Assembly (NCBI GenBank): GCA_011053005.1
Contig: DRHW01000004.1
Location: 1-64,000, forward strand
From: Methylophaga sp.
GTDB taxonomy: Bacteria > Pseudomonadota > Gammaproteobacteria > Nitrosococcales > Methylophagaceae
DNA: 64,000 nucleotides
Reading direction: 5' to 3'
Part shown: piece by piece, positions 37,872 through 46,963 of the stretch
Layout of the letters: every line of letters begins with the position of its first letter
How positions within the stretch are numbered: the stretch's first letter is position 1
Program-made: the position numbers and the translations under genes
Notes under the pieces: generated by a model
Seen by the model: the letters and a program-made list of their open reading frames with translations, nothing else
Databases searched by the model: none
Told to the model about the DNA's origin: nothing

Positions 37872-38845
37872 GAATACTTATTACTGGTGCAACTGGTTTT
37901 GTTGGCTGCTCACTCGTCGAAAGATTGAGTGAAGAGGGGTGTAACATAACGGTATTAGTCCGTCAGTTAACATCAATTTTCCCAAAAGACGTGTTGCAAG
38001 TTGCCGATTGTGAATTAAAAAACTGGTTATTAAATGATTTATCATTTAATGGGAAGATGTATCAAGCTCTTCACAGTATAGATGTCGTTATCCACTTGGC
38101 TGCTCGTGTCCATATAATGAAAGATGAAGCCTCTGATCCGTTGCGTGAATTTAGGAAGGTTAATCGTGATGCATCATTAACATTAGCAGAAATGGCAGCC
38201 AAGATTGGTGTCAAACGTTTTATTTATTTAAGTTCTATCGGTGTAAATGGTGATAAGTCATCAAGTCCGTTTTCAGAATTGGATGAGCCTTTACCACATA
38301 ATGATTATGCTGTGTCAAAATATGAAGCAGAACAAGGTTTATTAAATTTGGCAAAACAAACAGGTATGGAGGTGGTGATTATTCGACCACCTTTAGTTTA
38401 TGGCCCTGGTGTGCGAGCAAATTTTGCATCGATGATGAAATGGGTCAATAAAGATGTACCGCTTCCATTCGGCTCGATACATAATCGACGATCACTTGTC
38501 GCCTTAGATAATCTTGTGAGTTTTATTATTCATTGTATTGAGCATCCTGAAGCAGCCAATGAGATATTTTTAATTTCGGATGATGAAGATGTATCTACCC
38601 CTGAACTATTGCAAAAAGTAGCGAAGTCTTTGGGTAAACAAATACGGTTAATTCCAGTGCCCGTTAGTTGGATGGCTTTTGCAGCTAAACTTATTGGCAA
38701 GAAAGCGATGGCGAATCGTTTATTCGGTTCTTCACAGGTAGATATTTCTAAAGCTAAAAATTTATTGGGTTGGCAGCCTGTAATCACAATGAATGAGCAA
38801 TTGAAAAAAACAGCAGATGCTTATTTGAATAAGCATAATGATTGA
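37868..38845 (+). CDS. wbpV: WbpV/WreQ-type SDR, probable UDP-QuiNAc synthesis reductase
   Basis: Extended SDR, 325 residues: ITGATGFVGCSLVERL, VIHLAARVHIMKD, YLSSIGVNG, YAVSKYEAEQGL (Tyr-Lys), IIRPPLVYGPGVRANFASMMKWV. The VHIM and GVRANF motifs mark the WbpV/WreQ group, known in Pseudomonas O6 and Rhizobium etli to reduce UDP-4-keto-6-deoxy-GlcNAc to UDP-QuiNAc. The substrate would come from the WbpM-type enzyme at 10620. The next gene is the initiating transferase, a common pairing. A UDP-GlcNAc 4-epimerase role is less likely. Confidence 0.78.
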   Translation: MRILITGATGFVGCSLVERLSEEGCNITVLVRQLTSIFPKDVLQVADCELKNWLLNDLSFNGKMYQALHSIDVVIHLAARVHIMKDEASDPLREFRKVNRDASLTLAEMAAKIGVKRFIYLSSIGVNGDKSSSPFSELDEPLPHNDYAVSKYEAEQGLLNLAKQTGMEVVIIRPPLVYGPGVRANFASMMKWVNKDVPLPFGSIHNRRSLVALDNLVSFIIHCIEHPEAANEIFLISDDEDVSTPELLQKVAKSLGKQIRLIPVPVSWMAFAAKLIGKKAMANRLFGSSQVDISKAKNLLGWQPVITMNEQLKKTADAYLNKHND

Positions 38846-38900
38846 TGACTTATGAAAGTTTACTAATTTTAATTACTTGCCCAGATTTAGGTTGATTTAG

Positions 38901-39461
38901 ATGAAGAGAGTGTTAGGCTTAATTTTCGCTTTGGTGGCGATGTTCATTTTGTTATTACCCATTATTGTAGTTGCTGTATTAGTAAAACTGACTTCAAAAG
39001 GCCCTATTTTGTACTGGTCAGACAGAGTTGGCAAAAATAATAAAATTTTCAAAATGCCTAAATTTCGCAGTATGAAGAGTGATACGCCTGCTGTAGCGAC
39101 CCATTTATTAGCTGATCCCAAAAGTGTTTTAACACCGGTTGGTAACTTTTTACGCAAATCAAGCTTGGATGAGCTACCTCAGTTGTGGTCTATCATAAAG
39201 GGAGATATGAGTTTTGTAGGACCTCGGCCCGCATTATTTAATCAAGATGATTTAGTGGCATTACGCACGGAGTATGGGGTACACAAGCTTGTTCCTGGAT
39301 TAACAGGTTGGGCACAAATTAATGGGCGAGATGAGTTGCCTATTCCCCAAAAAGTGGCATTAGATGTCGAGTATTTACGCAAGCAATCATTGCAGCTGGA
39401 TATGAGAATTATTTGGCTGACTTTTGTTAAAGTATTAAAGAAAGATGGCGTCTCACATTAA
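38901..39461 (+). CDS. Initiating undecaprenyl-phosphate sugar phosphotransferase (PglC/WreU-like)
   Basis: Small monotopic phosphoglycosyltransferase, 186 residues, that moves a sugar phosphate (here probably QuiNAc-1-P) from UDP onto undecaprenyl phosphate. One N-terminal hydrophobic re-entrant helix (about 5-30) is followed by KFRSM, LRKSSLDELPQLW (Asp-Glu catalytic dyad), GDMSFVGPRPAL and PGLTGWAQINGRD. It lacks the extra membrane domain of WbaP. It closes the biosynthetic part of the locus. Confidence 0.88.
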   Translation: MKRVLGLIFALVAMFILLLPIIVVAVLVKLTSKGPILYWSDRVGKNNKIFKMPKFRSMKSDTPAVATHLLADPKSVLTPVGNFLRKSSLDELPQLWSIIKGDMSFVGPRPALFNQDDLVALRTEYGVHKLVPGLTGWAQINGRDELPIPQKVALDVEYLRKQSLQLDMRIIWLTFVKVLKKDGVSH

Positions 39462-39614
39462 TTTAAATTAATGTTTAAAAAGTGAATTAGTGCACTATTT
39501 TGAATAATATTATGCTTAAAAATTTGGTACGTGTTGCCAGATTATATTCATTCCATTACTATTATTAACCGCTACTCATATTGGGTAGTTTTTATTAACA
39601 GGGAGTATATGGAT

Positions 39615-39896
39615 ATGAAGTTTAATAAATTATTTGGTGCGCTAGTTCTGAGTGCAATGTTATCAATGAGTGCCGGTTCTGCGTATGCAATGGATAAAAT
39701 TAATATCAACACAGCAACACAATCGGAGTTGCAATCATTGAATGGTGTAGGTGAAGCAACCGCTGCTGCGATTGTTCAATATCGTGAAAATAATGGCCAA
39801 TTTAAGTCAGTGGAAGACTTAGTGAATGTCAAAGGTATTGGCAGTAAAAAAGTAGCAAACTTAGCCGATGAATTAACGGTTTCCGACAAAAAATAA
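39615..39896 (+). CDS. Small exported ComEA-like helix-hairpin-helix protein
   Basis: 93 residues: a signal peptide (about 1-23, cleavage after AYA), then two helix-hairpin-helix motifs (INTATQSELQSLNGVGEATA and VEDLVNVKGIGSKK) as in ComEA, which binds incoming DNA in the periplasm. ATG 39615 is chosen because GGGAG at 39601-39605 is 9 bases away; the ATG at 39609 is only 3 bases from it. No other competence genes are in the window, so a role in DNA uptake is not shown. Confidence 0.82.
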   Translation: MKFNKLFGALVLSAMLSMSAGSAYAMDKININTATQSELQSLNGVGEATAAAIVQYRENNGQFKSVEDLVNVKGIGSKKVANLADELTVSDKK

Positions 39897-39916
39897 GCCT
39901 ACACTTTAAATGAACG

Positions 39917-39950
39917 GGCGCAATTTATTTTACTAATTGCGCCTTTTTTA
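39917..39950 (+). terminator. Rho-independent terminator after the ComEA-like gene
   Basis: GGCGCAATT (39917-39925) and AATTGCGCC (39935-39943), 9 perfect pairs with a 9-base loop, followed by T7. Confidence 0.92.
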
Positions 39951-40018
39951 TATCTGAAATATAAGCACTATTTTAAGCGGAACCATATTGTGAATCGACC
40001 TTAGTTTTGAATACTTTT

Positions 40019-42637
40019 TTAGTTGGATAACGCCGACATTAATTTCTGCTGCAAATTATCTTGTTCATTTCTATTTAAAGGCCCACTCGTGAGTGTTGAG
40101 ATGAAAAATACGTCTTCGACTTGGTCACCCAATGTAGCGAGTTTAGCATTACTGAGTTGAATATCCTGCTGTAAAAAGACTTGAGCAACCGATGAAACTA
40201 AGCCTGGTCTATCATGAGTTCTTAGCTCCATCACTGTGTGATTTTGTTCTTCATTTGTTTGAAATTGAATCGTTGGCGTTGTCTCGAAGAGTTTCATTTT
40301 TCTTGGTGTTAACGCTGAGCTTTGGGTTTTAATTTCGTTTAAGTTATTCAGCTGTTTTTCTAATGCCTGAGATATCTCTGATGGCTGTTGATTGAAGCCG
40401 TTAACAATATAGGTGTTAAGGGTGTAAGTGTCTGAAGTAATGCTGATTTTTGCATCAAGCACGTCTAGTTGTAGCTGTTCTAGGCAAGCGGTGGTGGCTG
40501 CAAAAATACGAGGTCTATCTTGAGTACAAATAAATATCTCAAGCATGTTTTCTTGATCATGTTTTCTAATATTAATTAAAGTGGGTGTTATTAGATTTTG
40601 GAGGCGGCATTTTGTTTGCCAGCAGATTTCATCAACAGTATGACGCAGAAAATAATCTGACTCATAATGTTGCCATAAATCAATTATTTGCTGTTCGGAA
40701 AAGGATTGTTCAATCAATGATTCTAATGCTGAAGCTTGTTGACGCTGACTTTTTTCTGCCGTGCTTTTTGCCACTTCATCATGAGCAACCAACCATTGTT
40801 TGGTGGTGTGGTAAAGCTGTTTTAATAAGGAATCACGCCAGCCATTCCAGAGATTATTATTGGTGGCACGAATATCAGCAACGGTTAATAAATAGATATA
40901 ATTAAGCCTGTCGACTGTTTGTACTTTTTCACCAAATTTCTTAATTACCTCAGGATCATGGATATCAAATTTTTGTGCGGTTGCTGACATAGTGAGATGC
41001 TGACGAACTAAGAATGTCACTATGTCGGTATCAAAATCACTGAGACTGTGTTGCATACAAAATGCCGCGGCATCAACCACGCCTAGTTTGCTGTGATCGC
41101 CACCGCGACCTTTGGCTATATCATGAAACAAACCTGCGATAAACAATAATTCTGGTTTAGGGAGTTGCTCATAGACTTCGGAGCAAAGTGGAAATTCTGC
41201 TTGATATTCTGGGCATGAAAAACGCCGTAAATTTCTAACAAGAAATAAGGTATGTTCGTCGACCGTATAGGCATGAAAAAGATCATGCTGCATTTGTCCG
41301 ACAATTTGGCCAAATGAGGGTAAATAAGCGCCTAAGATCCCTAATCTATTCATACGTCGAAATTCATGAGTCACGCCTTTAGGTTGGCGAATAATTTCCA
41401 TGAATAGGCTGCGATTTTTGATATCAGCCCGAAAACGTTTATCAATAAGATGACGATGTGCATGAAGTTGACGAATGGTATCAGCACGAATACCTTTGAT
41501 TTCTGGCTGTTGCTGTAATATTAAAAATACTTCCAGCATCGCGTAAGGATAAAAAGCAAAGATCCCAGAATTGATCGTTTCTAGATAACCGTTATGAATT
41601 TGGAATCGTCTGTTAATCGGTTCAATTTGAGCGATCTCATTGGCTTGAATGATATTTTCTTCAAACAGTTGCAGTAACAGTTCATTCATTTGACTGACCG
41701 AGCGGGCGCAACGGTAATAATCTTTCATGAAATGTTCGACGGCGAGTCGACTATCGGTTTCTTGATAACCAAGCTGTATAGCGACTTCTCGTTGATGATC
41801 GATCATTAACTTTTCTTGTTTACGATTGGCAACTAGATGTAGTGAAAAGCGGACCCGCCATAAAAATCGACGCGCTTTATCTAAACGTTGAAATTCACTG
41901 TTAGCAAGAAAGCCTTTTTGTTTAAGGCCTTTGATATCTTTTACATCAAAATGTTGTTGGGCAACCCAGCTAATAACTTGCAAGTCACGTAAACCACCGG
42001 GTGATTCTTTAATATTAGGTTCTAGATTATTAATCGAATCGTTGTATTTAAGGTGACGTTGTAATTGTTCTTGTTTCTTTTCTTGGTAGAAGCGAGATGT
42101 ATCCCACGTTTTGTGATTAATCGTAAGCTGTTGTAGCGCAGCATATAATGCTTTATCGCCAGATAATAGGCGAGTTTCAAGCAGATTGGTGGCAATCGTT
42201 ATGTCTTCTTCTGCTTGTTGTCTACATTCTTGAATGGTGCGAACGCTATGACCAATTTCAAGGCCGACATCCCAAAGTAAAGTCAGAAATGTTGAAAGTT
42301 CATTGGGCGGTTGCTCAGAAACAGCATCATCGAGCAATATTAATAAATCAATATCTGAATAAGGATGAAGCTCTCCACGACCATAACCACCAACAGCAAC
42401 AAGACTAATTGGTGCACTAGCTGGAATATGATGCTGCCATAAGTCTTGTAGCACTTCATCAATAAAAGCAGCACGTTGTTGAACAAGCGTAATGATGTCT
42501 GCTTGTGCTTCAAATTGTTGTTTTAAATGAGCTTGGCCTTGTTGAAGGGCATTACGATAAAAACTAATATTTAAGACCTCAGAATGAGGTTTTTCATTAT
42601 TAGCGACCTGCCAAAGTGATAATAATGGGTTAGTCAT
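40019..42637 (-). CDS. glnD: [Protein-PII] uridylyltransferase GlnD
   Basis: Nitrogen sensor that adds UMP to PII proteins when glutamine is low and removes it when high. The 872-residue protein has the nucleotidyltransferase motif GGYGRGELHPYSDIDLLIL (about 85-103), an HD domain (LFHDIAKGRGGDHS, about 505-518) for deuridylylation, and two C-terminal ACT domains (from about 690; second with MELRTHDRPGLVSSVA) that bind glutamine. It starts 3 bases after map. It connects functionally with amtB at 56384. Confidence 0.96.
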   Translation of the reverse strand: MTNPLLSLWQVANNEKPHSEVLNISFYRNALQQGQAHLKQQFEAQADIITLVQQRAAFIDEVLQDLWQHHIPASAPISLVAVGGYGRGELHPYSDIDLLILLDDAVSEQPPNELSTFLTLLWDVGLEIGHSVRTIQECRQQAEEDITIATNLLETRLLSGDKALYAALQQLTINHKTWDTSRFYQEKKQEQLQRHLKYNDSINNLEPNIKESPGGLRDLQVISWVAQQHFDVKDIKGLKQKGFLANSEFQRLDKARRFLWRVRFSLHLVANRKQEKLMIDHQREVAIQLGYQETDSRLAVEHFMKDYYRCARSVSQMNELLLQLFEENIIQANEIAQIEPINRRFQIHNGYLETINSGIFAFYPYAMLEVFLILQQQPEIKGIRADTIRQLHAHRHLIDKRFRADIKNRSLFMEIIRQPKGVTHEFRRMNRLGILGAYLPSFGQIVGQMQHDLFHAYTVDEHTLFLVRNLRRFSCPEYQAEFPLCSEVYEQLPKPELLFIAGLFHDIAKGRGGDHSKLGVVDAAAFCMQHSLSDFDTDIVTFLVRQHLTMSATAQKFDIHDPEVIKKFGEKVQTVDRLNYIYLLTVADIRATNNNLWNGWRDSLLKQLYHTTKQWLVAHDEVAKSTAEKSQRQQASALESLIEQSFSEQQIIDLWQHYESDYFLRHTVDEICWQTKCRLQNLITPTLINIRKHDQENMLEIFICTQDRPRIFAATTACLEQLQLDVLDAKISITSDTYTLNTYIVNGFNQQPSEISQALEKQLNNLNEIKTQSSALTPRKMKLFETTPTIQFQTNEEQNHTVMELRTHDRPGLVSSVAQVFLQQDIQLSNAKLATLGDQVEDVFFISTLTSGPLNRNEQDNLQQKLMSALSN

Positions 42638-42640
42638 AAG

Positions 42641-43408
42641 TTAAATTATTTCATCCTTACGCAAGGTCAAAATTTCGTGACCTGTTTCGGTGACTAAAAT
42701 AGTATGTTCCCATTGTGCAGATAACGAGCGATCTTTGGTGACGACAGTCCAATTATCTGGCAATTGTTTGATATGACGTTTTCCTGCATTAATCATCGGT
42801 TCAATCGTAAACGTCATACCCGCTTCTAGCGTTAATCCCGTTCCAGGCGTTCCATAATGTAAAACTTGTGGATCTTCATGGAATACAAGCCCGATGCCAT
42901 GACCACAATATTCTTGCACGATAGAAAAATTTTGTGCTTCAGCATGGACTTGAATCGCATGGCCAATGTCACCGAGCTGTATTCCAGGTTTAACCATGGC
43001 AATACCAATCAGCATTGCTTCGCGGGCATTTTCACATAATCGTTGGGCAAGAATAGAGGTTTTACCAACATGAAACATCTTGCTGGTATCGCCGTGATAA
43101 CCTTCTTTAATAACAGTGATATCAATATTAATAATATCGCCATCTTTCAGCTTTTTATCACCCGGAATGCCATGACAGATAACATGATTGACCGAGGTGC
43201 AAATTGATTTTGGAAAACCGTGATAATTCAAAGGGGCGGGAATGGCTTGTTGAACGTCAACAATATAATCATGACAAATTTGGTTTAGTTCATCAGTGGT
43301 TATACCGGCTACAACATGCGGTTCTATCATCGTCAGCACATCAGCAGCTAGACGACCAGCGACACGCATTTTTTCAATTTCTGCAGTTGTTTTGATACTA
43401 ACGGCCAT
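42641..43408 (-). CDS. map: Methionine aminopeptidase, type I
   Basis: Removes the initiator Met from nascent proteins. The 255-residue enzyme has the metal ligands Asp (INIDITVIKEGYHGDTSKMF), His (EYCGHGIG) and Glu (TFTIEPMI and WEHTILVTE), and the substrate His in YHGFPKSICTSVN. GGAA is the probable SD. It is divergent from rpsB and followed by glnD, the conserved gammaproteobacterial order rpsB / map-glnD. Confidence 0.97.
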   Translation of the reverse strand: MAVSIKTTAEIEKMRVAGRLAADVLTMIEPHVVAGITTDELNQICHDYIVDVQQAIPAPLNYHGFPKSICTSVNHVICHGIPGDKKLKDGDIINIDITVIKEGYHGDTSKMFHVGKTSILAQRLCENAREAMLIGIAMVKPGIQLGDIGHAIQVHAEAQNFSIVQEYCGHGIGLVFHEDPQVLHYGTPGTGLTLEAGMTFTIEPMINAGKRHIKQLPDNWTVVTKDRSLSAQWEHTILVTETGHEILTLRKDEII

Positions 43409-43450
43409 GATTGAATTGTTTCCTTGATTAAATTGACAAAAATATTAACT

Positions 43451-43479
43451 ATTATATTAGCTGCTAGTGTGCCGGAAAA
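43451..43479 (-). promoter_or_regulatory. Candidate promoter of map-glnD
   Basis: On the minus strand a perfect TATAAT (43456 down to 43451) is preceded at 17 bases by a poor -35, TTTTCC (43479-43474). It is about 45 bases upstream of the map start codon. Confidence 0.45.
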
Positions 43480-43487
43480 TAAGTAAA

Positions 43488-43510
43488 ACGACCAGTAAAT
43501 TGATGGTCGT
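43488..43510 (-). terminator. Orphan hairpin between map and rpsB
   Basis: ACGACCA and TGGTCGT pair perfectly around a 9-base loop. On the minus strand the stem is followed by TTTACTTATTTT, so it looks like a weak terminator pointing at map; on the plus strand it is followed by AGTGTTATTTT. No gene is known to end here. Confidence 0.45.
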
Positions 43511-43654
43511 AGTGTTATTTTCGTATGGGTTTAAAAGCTTTTTTAACTATTTTACATCCAATGATCTTTAACCAGTGTAATTCGCCCTATAAACTGAATT
43601 AGTTAAAATGGGCATTTGAGTCTGGTTGATAGCGATAAACAGATTGATTTTACT

Positions 43655-43685
43655 TTGTTTTTATACGTGATTTGTGGAATAATAT
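43655..43685 (+). promoter_or_regulatory. Promoter of rpsB-tsf
   Basis: TTGTTT (43655-43660) with AATAAT (43678-43683) at 17 bases, or the overlapping TAATAT (43680-43685). The bases GCGCGCC directly after are a GC-rich discriminator typical of growth-rate and stringently controlled ribosomal promoters. Confidence 0.6.
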
Positions 43686-43689
43686 GCGC

Positions 43690-43818
43690 GCCTAATCTAA
43701 GGCACAAATCACACATGCACCGACACAAGTTTCGGGGTGCTAACAGCTTAGTCAGTTAGTCGATATTTGGGGTGTGTGGAGGTTTAACCCCACAATTAAT
43801 ATAAAGGTTTTAATTAAA
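43690..43818 (+). promoter_or_regulatory. rpsB leader RNA, probable S2 autoregulation element
   Basis: About 130 bases of untranslated leader with two hairpins: GCACC (43717-43721) with GGTGC (43736-43740), and TGTGG (43775-43779) with CCACA (43790-43794). In gammaproteobacteria the rpsB leader is bound by S2 to repress rpsB-tsf. The real SD is AAAGG (43803-43807), 11 bases before the ATG. Assignment by position and shape, not by covariance. Confidence 0.6.
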
Positions 43819-44568
43819 ATGGCTAAAACAACAATGCGCCAAATGCTTGAGGCAGGCGTCCACTTCGGTCACCAAACTCGCTACTGGAACCCAAAAATGG
43901 GTCCATTTATTTTTGGTAAACGCAATAATATCCATATCTTGAATCTTGAGCATAGCTTACCGATGTTCAATGATGCATTGAACTTCGTTGGTAAATTGGC
44001 TTCTAAAAAAGGTCGCATTCTATTCGTAGGTACCAAACGTGCAGCACAAGATCCTATCCGTGAAGATGCAGAACGCGCAGGTATGCCGTATGTAAATCGT
44101 CGTTGGTTAGGTGGTATGTTGACTAACTACCAAACTGTGCGTAAATCAATCAAACGTTTAGATACAATTCAAGAAATGATCGAGTCTGGTAAATTAGAAG
44201 GCTTGAAAAAGAAAGAAGTTTTAAACTTAACACGTGAACAAGAAAAATTAGAAAAAAGCATCGGTGGTATCCGTAAAATGGGTGGTTTACCTGATGCGTT
44301 ATTCGTTATCGACGTTGACCATGAACGTATTGCTATTCAAGAAGCTAACAAGTTAGGTATTCCTGTTATTGCTGTCGTTGACTCTAATAGCAATCCAGAT
44401 GGCGTTGACTATGTGATTCCTGGTAATGACGATTCAATGCGTGCTATCAAACTTTACACAACAAGCATGGCTGAAGCGATTTTAGATGGTCGCGCAGCCG
44501 TTGCAAACGGTGCTGAAGAGATGGCTGATGTTGTAGCTGCTGAAAGTACAGAAGCGGCGGCTGAGTAA
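43819..44568 (+). CDS. rpsB: 30S ribosomal protein S2
   Basis: Small-subunit protein. The ATG at 43819 ([25 protein letters not shown]-type start) is chosen over an in-frame upstream codon located in the leader. The 249-residue protein has the S2 signatures [24 protein letters not shown] and [12 protein letters not shown], and an acidic Ala/Glu-rich tail. It heads the rpsB-tsf operon. Confidence 0.97.
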   Translation: MAKTTMRQMLEAGVHFGHQTRYWNPKMGPFIFGKRNNIHILNLEHSLPMFNDALNFVGKLASKKGRILFVGTKRAAQDPIREDAERAGMPYVNRRWLGGMLTNYQTVRKSIKRLDTIQEMIESGKLEGLKKKEVLNLTREQEKLEKSIGGIRKMGGLPDALFVIDVDHERIAIQEANKLGIPVIAVVDSNSNPDGVDYVIPGNDDSMRAIKLYTTSMAEAILDGRAAVANGAEEMADVVAAESTEAAAE

Positions 44569-44588
44569 CATCATCTAGTTAATCAAGT

Positions 44589-44619
44589 ATACAGGCTCAC
44601 TAGTTTAGTGGGCCTGTAT
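44589..44619 (+). terminator. 14-pair hairpin between rpsB and tsf
   Basis: ATACAGGCTCACTA (44589-44602) pairs with TAGTGGGCCTGTAT (44606-44619) around a GTT loop, with a single T-G pair. No T-tract follows, so it is more likely a partial attenuator or an mRNA 3-prime stabiliser separating rpsB from tsf than a full terminator. Confidence 0.7.
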
Positions 44620-44678
44620 TGTATGTACGGCTAGATTTTCTGGCTAAACATAGTTCAAAGAATTAAAGGGCTAAACAA

Positions 44679-45563
44679 ATGGCAATTACTGCTGCATTAG
44701 TAAAAGAACTACGTGAGCGTACTGGCTCAGGCATGATGGAATGTAAAAAAGCGTTGGTAGCATCTAACGGTGATATCGAAGTTGCAATTGATGAAATGCG
44801 TAAATCAGGTTTAGCTAAGGCTGATAAAAAATCTGATCGCATTGCTGCTGAAGGTGTTATTGCAATTGAAATAAGTGCTGATGGCAAACAAGCGGTTATG
44901 TTAGAAATCAACTCTGAAACAGACTTTGTTGCTAAAGCAGAAGACTTTATGGCTTTTGTTGATAATGTTGCTAAAACAGTATTGACGGCTCAGCCTGCTG
45001 ATCTTGAAGCATTAATGGCTTTACCTTTAAATGGCAATGGCGACTCGATTGAAGTTATTCGTCAAGCATTAGTAGCTAAAATCGGTGAAAACATCAAAGT
45101 ACGTCGTTTTGCATTAATGGCAACAGATGACGGCATTATCGGTTCATACCGTCACGGTGACCGTATTGGAACAATGGTAAAAATGACGGGTAATGATGTT
45201 GCACTAGCTAAAGATTTAGCAATGCACGTTGCTGCAAACCGTCCGAGTGCTATTTCTGCTGCTGACTTACCTGCTGAATTGCTTGAAAAAGAACGTGATA
45301 TCGTTGCAACTCAAGCAAAAGAAAGCGGTAAGCCTGATGCGATCGTTGAAAAAATGGTTGAAGGCCGCATGAGCAAATTCGTTAATGAAATCAGCTTAAT
45401 GGGTCAACCTTTCGTTAAAGATCCAGACTTTACAGTTGAACAGCTTGTCAAAAAAGCAAATGCAACCGTTCAAGCATTTGAATTTTTTGAAGTTGGTGAA
45501 GGTATTGAGAAAGCTGTCGATAACTTTGCTGAAGAAGTAATGGCACAAGTAAAAGGTAACTAA
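44679..45563 (+). CDS. tsf: Elongation factor Ts
   Basis: Nucleotide exchange factor for EF-Tu. The 294-residue protein has the N-terminal UBA-like domain ([19 protein letters not shown]), the core motif [13 protein letters not shown] that contacts EF-Tu, and the C-terminal [10 protein letters not shown] motif. A few residues longer than the E. coli protein. Second gene of the rpsB operon. Confidence 0.97.
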   Translation: MAITAALVKELRERTGSGMMECKKALVASNGDIEVAIDEMRKSGLAKADKKSDRIAAEGVIAIEISADGKQAVMLEINSETDFVAKAEDFMAFVDNVAKTVLTAQPADLEALMALPLNGNGDSIEVIRQALVAKIGENIKVRRFALMATDDGIIGSYRHGDRIGTMVKMTGNDVALAKDLAMHVAANRPSAISAADLPAELLEKERDIVATQAKESGKPDAIVEKMVEGRMSKFVNEISLMGQPFVKDPDFTVEQLVKKANATVQAFEFFEVGEGIEKAVDNFAEEVMAQVKGN

Positions 45564-45566
45564 GTT

Positions 45567-46292
45567 ATGACAGAAACAGGCAATAAACCAGTTTATAAAC
45601 GTGTTCTACTTAAATTAAGTGGTGAGGCGTTAATGGGGGATGCTGACTATGGCATTCAACCTGAGGTTATTGCTCGTTTCGCGACAGAAATCGCTGAGCT
45701 CAGCGCACAAGGCGTTGAGCTCGGGATTGTCATTGGCGGTGGTAATATATTCCGTGGTGCGGGTTTAGCTGCGAGCGGTATGGATCGTGTCAGTGGCGAT
45801 CATATGGGCATGTTAGCCACGGTGATGAATGCTCTAGCCTTACAAGATGCCTTAGAACAAAAAGGTTCGTTTTGCCGCGTCATGTCAGCAATACGAATAA
45901 ATGAAGTTTGTGAAGATTATTTACGTCGACGTGCGATTCGTCACCTAGAAAAAGGCCGCATTGTTATTTTTGCTGCCGGAACAGGCAATCCATTTTTCAC
46001 AACTGATTCTGCTGCCAGTCTTCGCGCCGTCGAAATTGGTGCTGACTTACTGATAAAAGCGACACAAGTGGATGGTGTTTATACGGCCGATCCGAAAAAA
46101 GATCCTAATGCAGTTCGTTATGATGAACTCAGTTATGATGAAGTAATCACTAAGCGTTTAGCTGTAATGGATACGACGGCAGTGGTGATGTGTCAAGAAC
46201 AGAAAATGCCGTTACGTGTATTTGATGTGCATAAACAAGGTAATTTGACCAAACTGATTTACGGTGAAAATATTGGTACGCTGGTTAGATAA
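45567..46292 (+). CDS. pyrH: Uridylate kinase (UMP kinase)
   Basis: Phosphorylates UMP to UDP in pyrimidine synthesis. The 241-residue protein is the hexameric bacterial type: [67 protein letters not shown]. It begins 3 bases after tsf. Confidence 0.97.
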   Translation: MTETGNKPVYKRVLLKLSGEALMGDADYGIQPEVIARFATEIAELSAQGVELGIVIGGGNIFRGAGLAASGMDRVSGDHMGMLATVMNALALQDALEQKGSFCRVMSAIRINEVCEDYLRRRAIRHLEKGRIVIFAAGTGNPFFTTDSAASLRAVEIGADLLIKATQVDGVYTADPKKDPNAVRYDELSYDEVITKRLAVMDTTAVVMCQEQKMPLRVFDVHKQGNLTKLIYGENIGTLVR

Positions 46293-46374
46293 TTTTTTTG
46301 ATTAGAATTGGTTTTCTAATTAAAAGATAAATTCAAGCTAGTCAGATTAATATAGCTAAGTAGGATAAAAAAAC

Positions 46375-46932
46375 ATGATTGAAGATATTAAAAAAGATGC
46401 TGCAGATAGAATGCAAAAAAGTGTTGCATCACTTACAACATCACTGGCAAAAATTCGTGCCGGTCGTGCTCATACCAGCTTATTAGATCAGATCATGGTG
46501 CCGTATTATGGTTCGGATGTGGTATTAAGCCAAGTGGCGAATGTAGGCATCGAAGATTCTCGGACATTGACCGTGACACCGTGGGAAAAAAACATGTTGT
46601 CAGTGGTCGAAAAAGCGATCATGACATCAGATCTAGGTGTTAACCCAAATAGTGCCGGTATGACGATCCGTATTCCAATTCCGCCTTTGACTGAAGAGCG
46701 TCGTAGAGATATGGTTAAAATAGCAAAGAATGAAGCTGAGGGTGCTCGTATCGCCGTTCGCAATATTCGACGCGATGCTAATGGTACTTTGAAAGATTTA
46801 TTGAAAGAGAAAGAAATTTCAGAAGACGAGCAACGTGGTGCTGAAGATCTTATCCAAAAACTGACTGATTCAACAATCAAACAAATTGACGCCGTGTTGG
46901 CTGAGAAAGAAGTTGATTTGATGGAAGTTTAA
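46375..46932 (+). CDS. frr: Ribosome recycling factor
   Basis: With EF-G splits post-termination ribosomes. The 185-residue L-shaped coiled-coil protein has [30 protein letters not shown], and [20 protein letters not shown] lies 9 bases before the ATG. The 82-base gap after pyrH contains an AT-rich hairpin (46301-46320, ATTAGAA/TTCTAAT). Confidence 0.97.
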   Translation: MIEDIKKDAADRMQKSVASLTTSLAKIRAGRAHTSLLDQIMVPYYGSDVVLSQVANVGIEDSRTLTVTPWEKNMLSVVEKAIMTSDLGVNPNSAGMTIRIPIPPLTEERRRDMVKIAKNEAEGARIAVRNIRRDANGTLKDLLKEKEISEDEQRGAEDLIQKLTDSTIKQIDAVLAEKEVDLMEV

Positions 46933-46954
46933 TGACGGCTATCTGACCGTCATT
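46931..46954 (+). terminator. Short hairpin between frr and uppS
   Basis: AATGACGG and CCGTCATT form 8 perfect pairs with an 8-base loop that starts one base before the frr stop codon ends. No T-run follows; a weak attenuator at most. Confidence 0.35.
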
Positions 46955-46963
46955 TAACGATTT

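Noticed and set aside
39462-40018. att-site duplication of tRNA-Arg or tRNA-Pro at the far end of the locus
   Set aside because: No copy of the tRNA 3-prime ends (GTTCGAGTCC... or GTTCGAATCT...) was seen there.
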